From: Zoogloea ramigera
Lineage (GTDB): Bacteria > Pseudomonadota > Gammaproteobacteria > Burkholderiales > Rhodocyclaceae
DNA: 64,000 nucleotides
Direction of reading: 5' to 3'
NCBI RefSeq assembly: GCF_006539865.1
Contig: NZ_BJNV01000020.1
Span: 1-64,000, forward strand
This document shows, piece after piece, positions 1 through 7,256 of this stretch. Every line of letters begins with the position of its first letter. Position 1 is the first letter of the stretch. The notes under the pieces are model-generated. The model saw only the letters and a program-made list of their open reading frames with translations, searched no databases and was not told the DNA's origin. The translations under genes were made by a program, and so were the position numbers.

Positions 1-81
1 GCTGCTGCGCTGCTCGGCGGCTCAGAAGGGGCTTTCCGGAATCACCGAGCGTTGCAGGGCGTGCGGGTGTGATCGGCGGAA

Positions 82-123
82 AGGCGACAGGCGACAGGCG
101 ACAGGCGACAGGCGACAGGCGAA
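82..123. repeat. 7-bp tandem repeat
   Basis: Five exact copies of AGGCGAC followed by one variant copy (AGGCGAA). It sits in gene-free DNA about 30 bp before the first REP-like element. It is probably a slippage-prone microsatellite, and I see no coding context. Confidence 0.9.
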
Positions 124-150
124 GGGCGGGAGATGGGAGTTGGAAAATGG

Positions 151-182
151 GTAGGTCGGGTTAGCGCAGCGTAACCCGACAT
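151..182. repeat. REP-like inverted repeat, copy 1
   Basis: The arms GTCGGGTTA (155-163) and TAACCCGAC (172-180) form a perfect 9-bp stem around an 8-nt loop, preceded by GTAG and followed by AT. The same element recurs at 348-383 and, in the opposite orientation, at 14957-14989; a decayed copy lies at 1979-2004. It resembles the REP sequences that are moved by Y1-type (RAYT) transposases in proteobacteria. No such transposase is in this window. The DNA after this copy (183-254) aligns with the DNA after copy 2 (384-458). Confidence 0.85.
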
Positions 183-254
183 TTCTCCGTTATATCGATG
201 CGCCATCGCTCCTGGCGGTATCCGCTGCTGTCCCCTTGTGCGGGTTCGTCTCAA

Positions 255-347
255 CCCAGGTCTGAGTGAGGATGATCCAGGTTGGAGTGAGACTGGAGCA
301 GGTCGAAGCGAGGACGGCGCAGGTCTGAGCGAGGATGACCCAGCTGC
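255..347. repeat. 21-bp degenerate tandem repeat array A1
   Basis: Four full units of exactly 21 bp (255-275, 276-296, 297-317, 318-338) and a fifth that is cut off at about 348 by the second REP element. The units share a CAGGTYTGAGYGAGGATGA-like core. The period is two turns of B-DNA. In several frames on both strands the array is open and translates as a 7-residue repeat, which produces spurious ORFs. It starts about 75 bp after REP copy 1. Confidence 0.85.
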
Positions 348-383
348 GTAGGTCGGGTTAGCCTGCAGGGCGTAACCCGACAT
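348..383. repeat. REP-like inverted repeat, copy 2
   Basis: Same arms as copy 1 (GTCGGGTTA at 352-360, TAACCCGAC at 373-381) but with a 12-nt loop. It interrupts the fifth unit of array A1. Its 3' flank (384-458) resembles the flank of copy 1: both carry a YATCGRYRCGCCAT-like string and end in AACCC just before an array begins. The unit of organisation therefore looks like REP, about 75-bp leader, then 21-bp array, present twice. Confidence 0.85.
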
Positions 384-458
384 CCCCCGTGCCCTATCGG
401 CACGCCATTGTTCCGCGCGGCGGCGTCGGTTGCCCGTTGTTCTGGGGCGCCTTGAACC

Positions 459-731
459 CGAGTCAGGTTGAAGGGGGCGCGGGTCGGGTTCAAGCGAACT
501 CCGGTCGGGTTTGAGCTGACTCGGGTCAGGTTGAAGGTGGCCCGAGTCAGGTCTGACCGAACTCGGGTCTGGTTCAAGCTGACCCGGGTCGGGTCGAAGC
601 AAACTCGAGTCGGGTCTGAGCGAAGCTGAGTCAGGTTCAAGCCGACTCGGGTCAGGTCTGAGCCGACTCAGGTCGGCTTGAAGGTGACTCGGGTCGGGTT
701 GGAGTGAGGATGTGTCGGGTTGAAGCGCACC
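459..731. repeat. 21-bp degenerate tandem repeat array A2
   Basis: Thirteen consecutive units, all exactly 21 bp (13 x 21 = 273). They are built around CGGGTCGGGTTGAAG with a variable 6-nt end. No two units are identical, but GTC and the GGT block are nearly invariant. Each unit boundary carries an imperfect dyad (for example GACTCGGGTC). The array ends directly in the strong hairpin at 728-756. There is no plausible gene: the ORFs here are 7-residue repeats open in several frames. Confidence 0.9.
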
Positions 732-786
732 GGGCCGTCGCGAGGACGGCCCGGTGTTGCGGACCCCCGGGGCGCCCCCGGGGGGT
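728..786 (-). terminator. two strong hairpins after the 788-1264 gene
   Basis: CACCGGGCCGTC (728-739) pairs perfectly with GACGGCCCGGTG (745-756), a 12-bp stem with a 5-nt loop. A second hairpin pairs ACCCCCGGGG (763-772) with the C4G6T string at 776-786. Both lie just downstream of the minus-strand gene that ends at 788, so they are probably its transcript end. There is no clear U tract, so termination is an inference. Confidence 0.55.
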
Positions 787-787
787 G

Positions 788-1264
788 TCAGTTGGCGCTG
801 TCTTCGGGGGTCGGGCTGCGCTTGCCGTTGGACGCGAAGCGCTCCGAGCCATGCTCCTGCAGCGCATCGGCCACCGCGCTGCCGTCGGTGGCCTTGGCGA
901 AGCGGTAGGCTGCCAGCGCGGATTCGTAGAGGTCGTTGCCCAGGGCCCGTTCGGTGTCGTCGGCCCGGCCGGCGAGCTGGCGCAGGCGGCTGAAGATCGG
1001 CCGCAGCTGGTCGAGGGCCACCAGGTCGCGCTGCATCTCTGCGAGGTCGAAGCTGCGCGGCAGGATGTCCGGGTCCTGCTCGAGGGTGTCGAGGGTGTGC
1101 CGCACGAAAGACTCGGAGCGCGCGCCCATCCGCAGCAGCGACACCCGCTGCGCCGCCGTCAGCTCGACCATTGCCTTGAGCTTGTCCTCAAGCCCGGCCA
1201 GCATGCCGCGGATGGCGGCGAGATCGTCGTTGGAAAGGGAGATCGAAACGATGTTCTGGGACAT
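788..1264 (-). CDS. hypothetical protein, 158 aa
   Basis: I do not recognise a family. The ATG at 1264 is preferred over the one at 1270 because GGAGG ends 8 nt upstream of it and only 2 nt upstream of the other. The protein starts MSQNIVSISL, is predicted to be largely helical (segments such as LAAIRGMLAGLEDKLKAMVE), has no signal peptide or membrane segment, and ends in a polar tail. It is soluble and probably cytoplasmic. It stands alone, with strong hairpins after its stop codon. The good Shine-Dalgarno sequence and protein-like composition support a real gene; the function is unknown. Confidence 0.75.
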   Translation of the reverse strand: MSQNIVSISLSNDDLAAIRGMLAGLEDKLKAMVELTAAQRVSLLRMGARSESFVRHTLDTLEQDPDILPRSFDLAEMQRDLVALDQLRPIFSRLRQLAGRADDTERALGNDLYESALAAYRFAKATDGSAVADALQEHGSERFASNGKRSPTPEDSAN

Positions 1265-1433
1265 GGGCATAGCCTCCGGATCATTGAAACCGGGGGCTTT
1301 CGCGCGCCCCCGAATGCGCCGGGGGATTGTAGGGGTATTTGGAATGTGTATGTAAATAAATTATTAGGGCGGGCGGGGGCGGCGACTGCGGGGTGCGTGA
1401 TGGAGGCGTGCCTTGCATTAATCCGCTTCGAAC

Positions 1434-1955
1434 TCAGGAACTGGCCGGAGCGGAGTGATCCAGAAAAATGGCGCTCAGGGAGACTCTTTCGATGGCATTG
1501 CGCCGCATGTACTCCGTCGAGTCCAGCAACTCGCGGGCGGAATACTCTTCAAAGACGACCTTCAGGAACTTGCCCAGGACGAGGCGTGGGATCGAATCAC
1601 CCCGGCCTGCGCCGATAGACCACTGATATGGATCGAGGGCGCCCTTGGTCAGATTGCATGGGGCACACGCACGAACCATGTTGTCGATGTTGTCCGGGCC
1701 CCCCAGCGAAACCGGGATGATGTGCTCCCACTGCAATGAGCCGGTCGTACCGCAATAAGCGCAGACGTCGCCAAGCATGAAGAGCTGCTTGTTCTCGGTG
1801 AGGATGGCCGACGGGCTTATCTTCCCTTCAACCAGCTTGCGAAACGTGAAGTTGACGAACTTGAAGTTCAATCGGTCGCCGATCGCGCTGCCGGAAATAA
1901 TCTTGGCGTATTCCCAGTAGATGAGATTGCGGACAGTGGCGAAGCGGCGGGGCAT
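1434..1955 (-). CDS. HNH endonuclease domain protein, 173 aa
   Basis: The C-terminal half carries a zinc-finger HNH fold: CAYCG at about residue 67, EHIIPVSLGG with the catalytic His pair at about 79, then NMVRACAPCN supplying the second CxxC and the Asn. Such domains cleave DNA in homing endonucleases, McrA-type restriction enzymes and phage proteins. The N-terminal 60 residues have no motif I know. There is no obvious Shine-Dalgarno sequence before the ATG at 1955. The neighbours are an unknown protein and a PLD-like protein on the same strand, which suggests a small accessory or defence block, but a partner is not established. Confidence 0.85.
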   Translation of the reverse strand: MPRRFATVRNLIYWEYAKIISGSAIGDRLNFKFVNFTFRKLVEGKISPSAILTENKQLFMLGDVCAYCGTTGSLQWEHIIPVSLGGPDNIDNMVRACAPCNLTKGALDPYQWSIGAGRGDSIPRLVLGKFLKVVFEEYSARELLDSTEYMRRNAIERVSLSAIFLDHSAPASS

Positions 1956-1978
1956 GGTGAGGTCTGATCCTGAGTTGC

Positions 1979-2004
1979 GTCGGGTTGGTGTAGCGTAACC
2001 TGAC
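1979..2004. repeat. decayed REP-like element
   Basis: GTCGGGTT and GTAACCTGAC flank a short loop, with one mismatch relative to the intact REP arms at 151-182. It lies between the HNH gene and the PLD-like gene. It is assigned by similarity to the other copies in the window. Confidence 0.55.
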
Positions 2005-2044
2005 TCGCCTCACGCCGCCCGGAGGCCTTGTTCGCCGAGCGGGT

Positions 2045-2737
2045 TCACAGCTTGAAGTTTTCCGGCCACAGGAAGTAGGGGCCGAATTTCGGGCTCATGC
2101 GAAATTCGCCACCGGCTTCCTTGCCGCGGGAGGTCAGGTAGTTCTTGCCGTCGCGAACCTCGAGGTGGCCTGTCGCGGCCAGCTTCTCAAGCAGTTCGTT
2201 GGTTTTCAATCCGAGCTTTTGCGCCAGCTTGGATGAGGTGACTTTGTCGGAGGTTTCCTCGGTTTCGGGCTTGCTCTCGGGCTCGTTTGCCACGCGTTCG
2301 AGCGAAATCCTGACTTCGTCGCTGATCCGGATGATGCGCTGCGCCTCTTCGTAGGCGTCCTTGTAGAGTTCGGTGTCGTCGGCGCGACGGATCAGCACGC
2401 CCATCTCGTTGTTGTTGATCTGGCTGAACTCATACAGGTTCAGGCTGGTGACGATGCACAGCTCTTCGTTCATGTAGCACTTGGCGTGCAGGTTCTTGCA
2501 GAAGCTCGTGCGGACGTAGGTGAGCTCCTTGAGCCAGTTGATCTCTTCCGGCTGCAGCTCGCTCTTGCCATAGACGATACGGACATCGATCTTGAGGCGG
2601 TTCTTGTCAGCCAGGAGCTCCTTCATCCGGTCGTTGAGCTTGAGGAAGGGGCTGATCAGAATCAGCCTGTCGCGGGCTTCCTTGATCAGTTCTTCGAGGA
2701 AGTAGTTTGTTGCGCTGGTGTTCAGGAACTTGGCCAT
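2045..2737 (-). CDS. phospholipase D-like domain protein, 230 aa
   Basis: Residues 1-155 resemble a single-HKD phospholipase D/nuclease fold: RLILISPFLKL near the start, then LHAKCYMNEE and IVTSLNLYEF at about residues 83-105. The motif reads HxK(x4)E with TSxN, so the usual Asp is a Glu. Enzymes with one motif dimerise to make an active site. Residues 160-230 look like a separate winged-helix-like module (SKLAQKLGLKTNELLEKL, then KFGPYFLWPENF at the end). The likely role is a DNA- or phospholipid-directed hydrolase. It lies upstream of the HNH gene on the same strand, separated by a decayed REP. Confidence 0.8.
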   Translation of the reverse strand: MAKFLNTSATNYFLEELIKEARDRLILISPFLKLNDRMKELLADKNRLKIDVRIVYGKSELQPEEINWLKELTYVRTSFCKNLHAKCYMNEELCIVTSLNLYEFSQINNNEMGVLIRRADDTELYKDAYEEAQRIIRISDEVRISLERVANEPESKPETEETSDKVTSSKLAQKLGLKTNELLEKLAATGHLEVRDGKNYLTSRGKEAGGEFRMSPKFGPYFLWPENFKL

Positions 2738-2905
2738 AAGTCACTTTCAGATTGCGTACGGGTATGCAATTGTAAAAGACGATCCCTGGCTGTGGGGCGC
2801 GCCGGCATGGCAGGAATGCGCGTGCTGGATGGCCCTGGCTGTTCAACGCCCTTCGCAGCGCGATTGGCCTTTGACTCTCTTGACGCTAGCGAGCCGTCAC
2901 CCCGG

Positions 2906-3373
2906 TTAGCCGAGATTGCGTAGCAGGCGGGTATCGGTTTGCAGTGACTGGGGCGCGCCGAGCGTGATGCGGGCGAAATCCGGGTGGCGGGGGTTGAGCA
3001 GATAGTTGCGCTCCGCCGGGACCACCGCGCTGGGAACGCTCAGAACCGCGGTCTGCATGTCTTGCAGCCACGCTTGCCCCATGGCGTGCAGTACATCGCG
3101 GGCACCGATGGTGCGCCAGTCGCCTGGCAGCTGCTCTGCATCGATGCGTGTCTCGGGCAGGCCCGAGGGCAGGTGCGCGGGGATCAGGATGTAGTGGGCG
3201 CGCAAGGGGTCGTCCTGCACCATCAGCTCGAGCAGGGCCAGGGATTGGGATTCGGCGGTATAGACCACCTCGCAGCCTTTGGGATTCCAGCGCCCCCCGT
3301 AGCGCCGCGCGCCCTCGCCGCTGAAGGCCGTGCCGGCAAAGCGGGCGGTGGTGATCCGCCAGACGGTCCGCAT
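2906..3373 (-). CDS. RES-domain toxin, 155 aa
   Basis: The whole protein matches the RES family: an N-terminal TARFAGTAFSGEGARRYGGR block with the conserved Arg, then VVYTAESQSLALLEL with the Glu, and NYLLNPRHPDFARI near the C terminus. Characterised RES toxins degrade NAD+ and arrest growth until neutralised by an Xre-type antitoxin. The ATG at 3373 overlaps the antitoxin stop (TGATG), so the two are translationally coupled with the antitoxin first, as usual for this type II system. It looks complete. Regulation is probably by the antitoxin binding the upstream promoter. Confidence 0.9.
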   Translation of the reverse strand: MRTVWRITTARFAGTAFSGEGARRYGGRWNPKGCEVVYTAESQSLALLELMVQDDPLRAHYILIPAHLPSGLPETRIDAEQLPGDWRTIGARDVLHAMGQAWLQDMQTAVLSVPSAVVPAERNYLLNPRHPDFARITLGAPQSLQTDTRLLRNLG

Positions 3374-3825
3374 CAGGCGAACACGCCGTGCTCGATGCGC
3401 CCGAGGGTGTCCAGCACGCTGTCGGCGCCGATGTCGGTGTCGAGCAGTGACAGCGGGGTGACGCCGCCCAGGGATGCGTTGGGGCTCTGGAGCCAGTTCA
3501 GGGCGCTGTCGGCGTCCTCGAAGACGGTCTCTGCGCGCTCCACCACGCGGGCGAAGCGCACGAGCTTGGCCGACTCTTCGGGGGACAGGGCGCCTTCGCG
3601 TTTGCGCCGGGCCAGGGTGCGCTCGGGAATGGCCAGCGCATGGGCCAGATCGCTCTGCGTGATGCGGGTGGTGCGAACCACCGCATCGACACAGGCCGAT
3701 GGCAGGCCCCGACGCACCAGGGGTATCCAGTCCATGACGACCCGAGGCTTGGCCCGCAGCACGCCTTCGCCGCCGAGCAAGGTGACGGCCGAAACAAGGG
3801 AGGTATTCAGGCTGATGGTGCTCAT
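3373..3825 (-). CDS. Xre/MbcA/ParS-type antitoxin, 150 aa
   Basis: An N-terminal helix-turn-helix region (TRITQSDLAHALAIPERTLA, about residues 57-76) is followed by the DUF2384/Xre C-terminal toxin-binding domain (VERAETVFEDADSALNWL, then NASLGGVTPLSLL). The ATG at 3825 is chosen because AGGAG lies 6 nt upstream; an ATG 9 codons earlier lacks this. It should neutralise the RES toxin encoded directly downstream and repress the shared promoter. The order (antitoxin then toxin) and the one-base overlap are typical of Xre-RES pairs. Confidence 0.9.
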   Translation of the reverse strand: MSTISLNTSLVSAVTLLGGEGVLRAKPRVVMDWIPLVRRGLPSACVDAVVRTTRITQSDLAHALAIPERTLARRKREGALSPEESAKLVRFARVVERAETVFEDADSALNWLQSPNASLGGVTPLSLLDTDIGADSVLDTLGRIEHGVFA

Positions 3826-4040
3826 GGGTAGCTCCTGGAGTGGTGAAGCCATCTGGCGGCAGTATTGATCAAAAATGGCAAGGGAGTCCAGCCGGCTGCC
3901 GCTGTCTTTGTCTTGCCTCGACCGGGGACGGGCGCTGCGGCCAATTCCGCCAAGCCAGACCGAGTCGTGTCGCCGTCAGCGAACGGCCCATGGGGGCGAT
4001 GGCGTGCAGTGCCTTGCCAGCCCGCGCAACCCCTCCCCGG

Positions 4041-4062
4041 CCCTCCCCTTGTCAGGGGAGGG
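4041..4062. repeat. short hairpin after hemW
   Basis: CCCTCCCCT (4041-4049) and AGGGGAGGG (4054-4062) form a perfect 9-bp stem with loop TGTC. It begins 13 nt past the hemW stop on the minus strand. Sequences of this form are common dispersed hairpins in high-G+C proteobacteria. It may help end the hemW transcript, though it has no U tract. The rest of 3826-4074 shows no gene. Confidence 0.55.
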
Positions 4063-4074
4063 AGTAAGCCGCTC

Positions 4075-5286
4075 TCACTCCGCCAGAAACAGCATCAACA
4101 GCTCATTGAGGAAATGCCGGCCCCGGGTGGTGGGGCGGATGGTGTCGCCGTCGGTTTCGATGAGGCCTTGCTGGCGGGCCTTGAGGAGGCCGGGTTCGGC
4201 GGCTTCGAAGGGGAGGCCGGTGCGTTCGGTGAACAGGTGGCGGGGGAAGCCCTGGTTGAGGCGCAGGGCGTTCATCATGAACTCGAAGGGCAGTTCGGCG
4301 GCGCCGAGGCTGCGCCGTTCGGCGACGAAGCTGCCGCTGTGGTGGGCGGCGAGGTAGGCGGCGGGGTGCTTGGGGCGGGCTTCGCGGACGATGCCTTCGT
4401 GGGACGAGAGCTTGCCGTGGGCGCCGGCGCCGATGCCGAGGTAGTCGCCGAAGGCCCAGTAGTTGAGGTTGTGCCGGCATTCGCGGCCGGGCTTGGCGAA
4501 GGCGGAGGTTTCGTAGTGGCGGTAGCCGGCGTCGCCGAGGCGGGCTTCGATGCGGTCCTGCATGTCGGCGGAGGCGTCGGGGTCGGGCACCTCGGGCGGG
4601 TTGGCGGCGAAGGCGGTGTTGGGCTCGAGGGTGAGGTGGTAGCAGGACAGGTGGCCGGGGCCGAGGGCGAGGGCGGTGGTGAGGTCGGCGTCGGCTTCGG
4701 CTAGCGTTTGGCCGGGCAGGGCGTACATGAGGTCGAGGTTGACGGCCTCGAAGTGGGTGAGGGCGGCTTCGGCGGCGGCGATGGCGTCGGCGCGGCCGTG
4801 GATGCGCCCGAGTGCCTTGAGGTGGCGCTCGTCGAAGCTCTGGATGCCCACCGACAGGCGGTTGACGCCGGCCTGGCGGAAGGCCTTGAAGCGGCCGGCG
4901 TCGACGGTGCCGGGGTTGGCTTCGAGGGTGATTTCGGCCAGCGGGTCGAGCTGCACGCGCATGCGGATGGCGGTGAGGAGCTCGTCGAGGCCGTCGGGGC
5001 TGATGAGGCTGGGAGTGCCGCCGCCGATGAAGATGCTGTGCACGCGGCGGCCCCAGATCTGCGGCAGGGCGCTCTCGAGGTCGGCGACGAGGGCGGCGCG
5101 GTAGGCGGCCTCGGGGATGCCGTCGTCACGTACGGCGTGGGAGTTGAAGTCGCAGTAGGGGCACTTCTGCACGCACCACGGGAAGTGCACGTAGAGCGCG
5201 AGGGGCGGCGAGGCGCTGAGCTGCGGGGCCCACCCGCCGCTGCCGGCGGCGCGGGGGGCGATGGGGATGATGCGGGCTTCGGCCAT
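4075..5286 (-). CDS. hemW: HemW-like radical SAM haem chaperone, 403 aa
   Basis: The radical SAM cluster CxxxCxxC appears as HFPWCVQKCPYCDFNSHA at about residues 34-51, followed by the glycine-rich GGGTPSLIS and the HemN_C-like C terminus (NELLMLFL). HemW, formerly called a coproporphyrinogen oxidase-like protein, binds haem and delivers it to respiratory enzymes. The start at 5286 (MAEARIIPI) is chosen because the open frame runs on upstream only as the shadow of rdgB. It is the third gene of the rph-rdgB-hemW operon, 20 bp after rdgB, an arrangement typical of Betaproteobacteria. Confidence 0.93.
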   Translation of the reverse strand: MAEARIIPIAPRAAGSGGWAPQLSASPPLALYVHFPWCVQKCPYCDFNSHAVRDDGIPEAAYRAALVADLESALPQIWGRRVHSIFIGGGTPSLISPDGLDELLTAIRMRVQLDPLAEITLEANPGTVDAGRFKAFRQAGVNRLSVGIQSFDERHLKALGRIHGRADAIAAAEAALTHFEAVNLDLMYALPGQTLAEADADLTTALALGPGHLSCYHLTLEPNTAFAANPPEVPDPDASADMQDRIEARLGDAGYRHYETSAFAKPGRECRHNLNYWAFGDYLGIGAGAHGKLSSHEGIVREARPKHPAAYLAAHHSGSFVAERRSLGAAELPFEFMMNALRLNQGFPRHLFTERTGLPFEAAEPGLLKARQQGLIETDGDTIRPTTRGRHFLNELLMLFLAE

Positions 5287-5306
5287 TGTGCGGTGGGGCT
5301 GGGTGA

Positions 5307-5903
5307 TCAGGCCTGCTGCTCGGCGCGCAGGCGGTCGAGGAGCTGGCGCATGGCCTTGCCCCGGTGGGACAGGACGTTCTTGAGGCTGTGGTCGATCTCG
5401 GCGGCGGTCTGGTCGAGGTCGGGGACGAGGAACAGCGGGTCGTAGCCGAAGCCGCCCTGGCCGCGGGCGGCCTCGAGGATTTCGCCGTGCCATTCGCCGC
5501 AGGCGATGATGGGTTGCGGGTCGTCGGCGTGGCGGACGAGGGCCAGCGCGCAGTAGAAGCGGGCGCCGCGCTTGGGCTCGTCGGCCAGGCGTTCGAGGAG
5601 CAGGGCGTTGTTGCGGGCGTCGGACTTGGGTTCGCCGGCGAAGCGCGCCGACAGCACGCCGGGGGCGCCGCCGAGGACGTCGACGCACAGCCCGGAGTCG
5701 TCGGCGAGGGCCGGCAGGCCGGTGGCGCGGGCGGCGTGGCGGGCCTTGGCGATGGCGTTCTCGACGAAGCTGGGGTGGGGCTCTTCGGCTTCGCTCACGT
5801 TGAAGGCCGACTGGGGCAGCACCTCGATGCCCAGCGGGGCGAGCAGCGAGGAGAGTTCCTTGAGTTTGCCGGCGTTGCCGCTGGCGAGCACGAGTTTGTC
5901 CAT
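5307..5903 (-). CDS. rdgB: XTP/dITP pyrophosphatase RdgB, 198 aa
   Basis: The protein opens with MDKLVLASGNAGKLKEL, the signature of the HAM1/RdgB family. It also has the SFVENAIAKARHAA metal/substrate segment, ALADDSGLCVDVLGGAPGV, and the C-terminal FGYDPLF and LSHRGKAM blocks. It hydrolyses non-canonical purine nucleoside triphosphates (dITP, XTP) to monophosphates and so keeps them out of DNA. Its length is normal for the family. It lies between rph (19 bp upstream) and hemW (20 bp downstream) on the minus strand. Confidence 0.96.
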   Translation of the reverse strand: MDKLVLASGNAGKLKELSSLLAPLGIEVLPQSAFNVSEAEEPHPSFVENAIAKARHAARATGLPALADDSGLCVDVLGGAPGVLSARFAGEPKSDARNNALLLERLADEPKRGARFYCALALVRHADDPQPIIACGEWHGEILEAARGQGGFGYDPLFLVPDLDQTAAEIDHSLKNVLSHRGKAMRQLLDRLRAEQQA

Positions 5904-5922
5904 GGCGGGGCTCCGATGGGGG

Positions 5923-6672
5923 TCAGGCGAGGCCGAGGGCCTGTTTTTGTTCGGCGACGAGGCGGGTGATGCCGGCGCCGGCGAGTTCGAGCAGGGCGTC
6001 GAGTTCGGCGCGGGAGAAGGGGCTGCCTTCGGCGGTGCCCTGGACTTCGACGAAGCCGCCGCTGCCGGTCATGACGACGTTCATGTCGGTCTCGCAGTCG
6101 GAGTCTTCGAGGTAGTCGAGGTCGAGCACCGGCACGCCCTTGTAGATGCCCACCGAGATGGCGGCGACGAAGTCGCGCATCGGGTTGGCGGGCAGCTTGC
6201 CGGCCTTGACGAGGCCGTCGAGGGCTTCGTGGACAGCCACGCAGGCGCCGGTGATGGAGGCGGTGCGGGTGCCGCCGTCGGCCTGCAGCACGTCGCAGTC
6301 GATGGTGATCTGGCGCTCGCCGAGGGCCTGCATGTCGACCACCGCGCGCAGGCTGCGCCCGATCAGGCGCTGGATCTCTTGCGTGCGGCCGCTCTGCTTG
6401 CCCTTGGCGGCTTCGCGCGGGCTGCGGGTGTGGGTGGCGCGGGGCAGCATGCCGTATTCGGCGGTCAGCCAGCCCTGGCCCTTGCCGCGCAGGAAGGGCG
6501 GCACCGATTCTTCGACGCTGGCGGTGCACAGCACGCGGGTCTCGCCGAACTCGATGAGCACCGAGCCTTCGGCGTGGCGGGTGAAGCCGCGGGTGATGCG
6601 GACCGGGCGCAGGTCGGCGGGCGTACGGCCGCTGGGGCGGACGGTGGGGCTGGTGGGGGCGTTTGTGCTCAT
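5923..6672 (-). CDS. rph: ribonuclease PH, 249 aa
   Basis: RNase PH signatures include [41 protein letters not shown], the phosphate-site [18 protein letters not shown], and [18 protein letters not shown]. The enzyme trims tRNA 3' ends by phosphorolysis and works as a hexamer. The family is usually about 238 residues; the slightly longer N terminus ([11 protein letters not shown]) is polar and may be partly untranslated. It is the first gene of rph-rdgB-hemW, with its promoter somewhere in the 584-bp gap upstream. Confidence 0.96.
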   Translation of the reverse strand: MSTNAPTSPTVRPSGRTPADLRPVRITRGFTRHAEGSVLIEFGETRVLCTASVEESVPPFLRGKGQGWLTAEYGMLPRATHTRSPREAAKGKQSGRTQEIQRLIGRSLRAVVDMQALGERQITIDCDVLQADGGTRTASITGACVAVHEALDGLVKAGKLPANPMRDFVAAISVGIYKGVPVLDLDYLEDSDCETDMNVVMTGSGGFVEVQGTAEGSPFSRAELDALLELAGAGITRLVAEQKQALGLA

Positions 6673-7256
6673 GCGGGCTCGCTGGAGTCGTCCGCCGGGT
6701 GCGGCGGGTGGGGGTTGGGGCCGGCCGGCGAGGGCCGCCGGGGTGTTGCTGCCATTGTAGACGCTCGCGGCGCTGCCGGTCTGCAGGTGGGGCGGCGGTG
6801 GCCTTGTTTTCGGGGTTGCTGCGAGGGGCGCAGCGCCCTGGCGTGCGGGCGCAGATCTTGCATCAAACCTTGTCTTGCCACGCCGCCATGCTCCATGCGC
6901 TTATACGCAGGAGATGAGGAATTTTTTACGGTATTACTCTATGAATCATGCAAGCATGGATGCCGTTGGCGTGACCACACTTTGAAGGGGTTCCTTGCGA
7001 TGCGCACCAGACTTGCCGTTTTCCATTTCGGGGCCGTGCTCCGGCTGTTGCAGGCCTGGCTGGTCGATACGACCCGGGAGAGCCGGGCGGCCCGGTTGTC
7101 GACCCTCGGGCTGCCGTCTGGTGGGCGGGGCAGTTCGTGGCAGGACGATTCGTCGCAGCGCATGCGCTGAGGGCGGCTCGCCGGGGCCGCGCACCGGGCT
7201 GGTGCAGGCCGCGAGGGGCCGGGCGAGGCGGCGCGCCGGCAAAGGCGCGGCGCGGC
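6673..7256. other. intergenic region upstream of rph
   Basis: This 584-bp gap lies between the starts of the rph operon and the end of the PP2C gene. It must carry the rph promoter on the minus strand, but I cannot place it. The stretch around 6900-6960 is AT-rich relative to its surroundings. Apart from the weak small ORF at 7000-7170, I see no gene, tRNA or repeat. Confidence 0.6.
7000..7170 (+). CDS. possible small protein, 56 aa
   Basis: An ATG at 7000 is preceded by AAGGGG about 9 nt upstream and opens MRTRLAVFHFGAVLRLLQAW, a basic amphipathic start, followed by a polar Arg/Ser-rich tail. It is the only plausible ORF in a 584-bp gap and is convergent with the PP2C gene. No family is recognised. 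The tail composition is what any high-G+C frame would give, so this is a weak call that could be noise. Confidence 0.25.
   Translation: MRTRLAVFHFGAVLRLLQAWLVDTTRESRAARLSTLGLPSGGRGSSWQDDSSQRMR

Noticed and set aside
42-640. Two long minus-strand ORFs over the first repeat array (186 and 129 aa)
   Set aside because: Both are translations of the 21-bp repeats and are low-complexity 7-residue repeats; the array is open in several frames and there is no ribosome site.
459-731. Possible CRISPR array
   Set aside because: Units are contiguous 21-bp variants with no fixed repeat and no unique spacers, and no cas genes are in the window.
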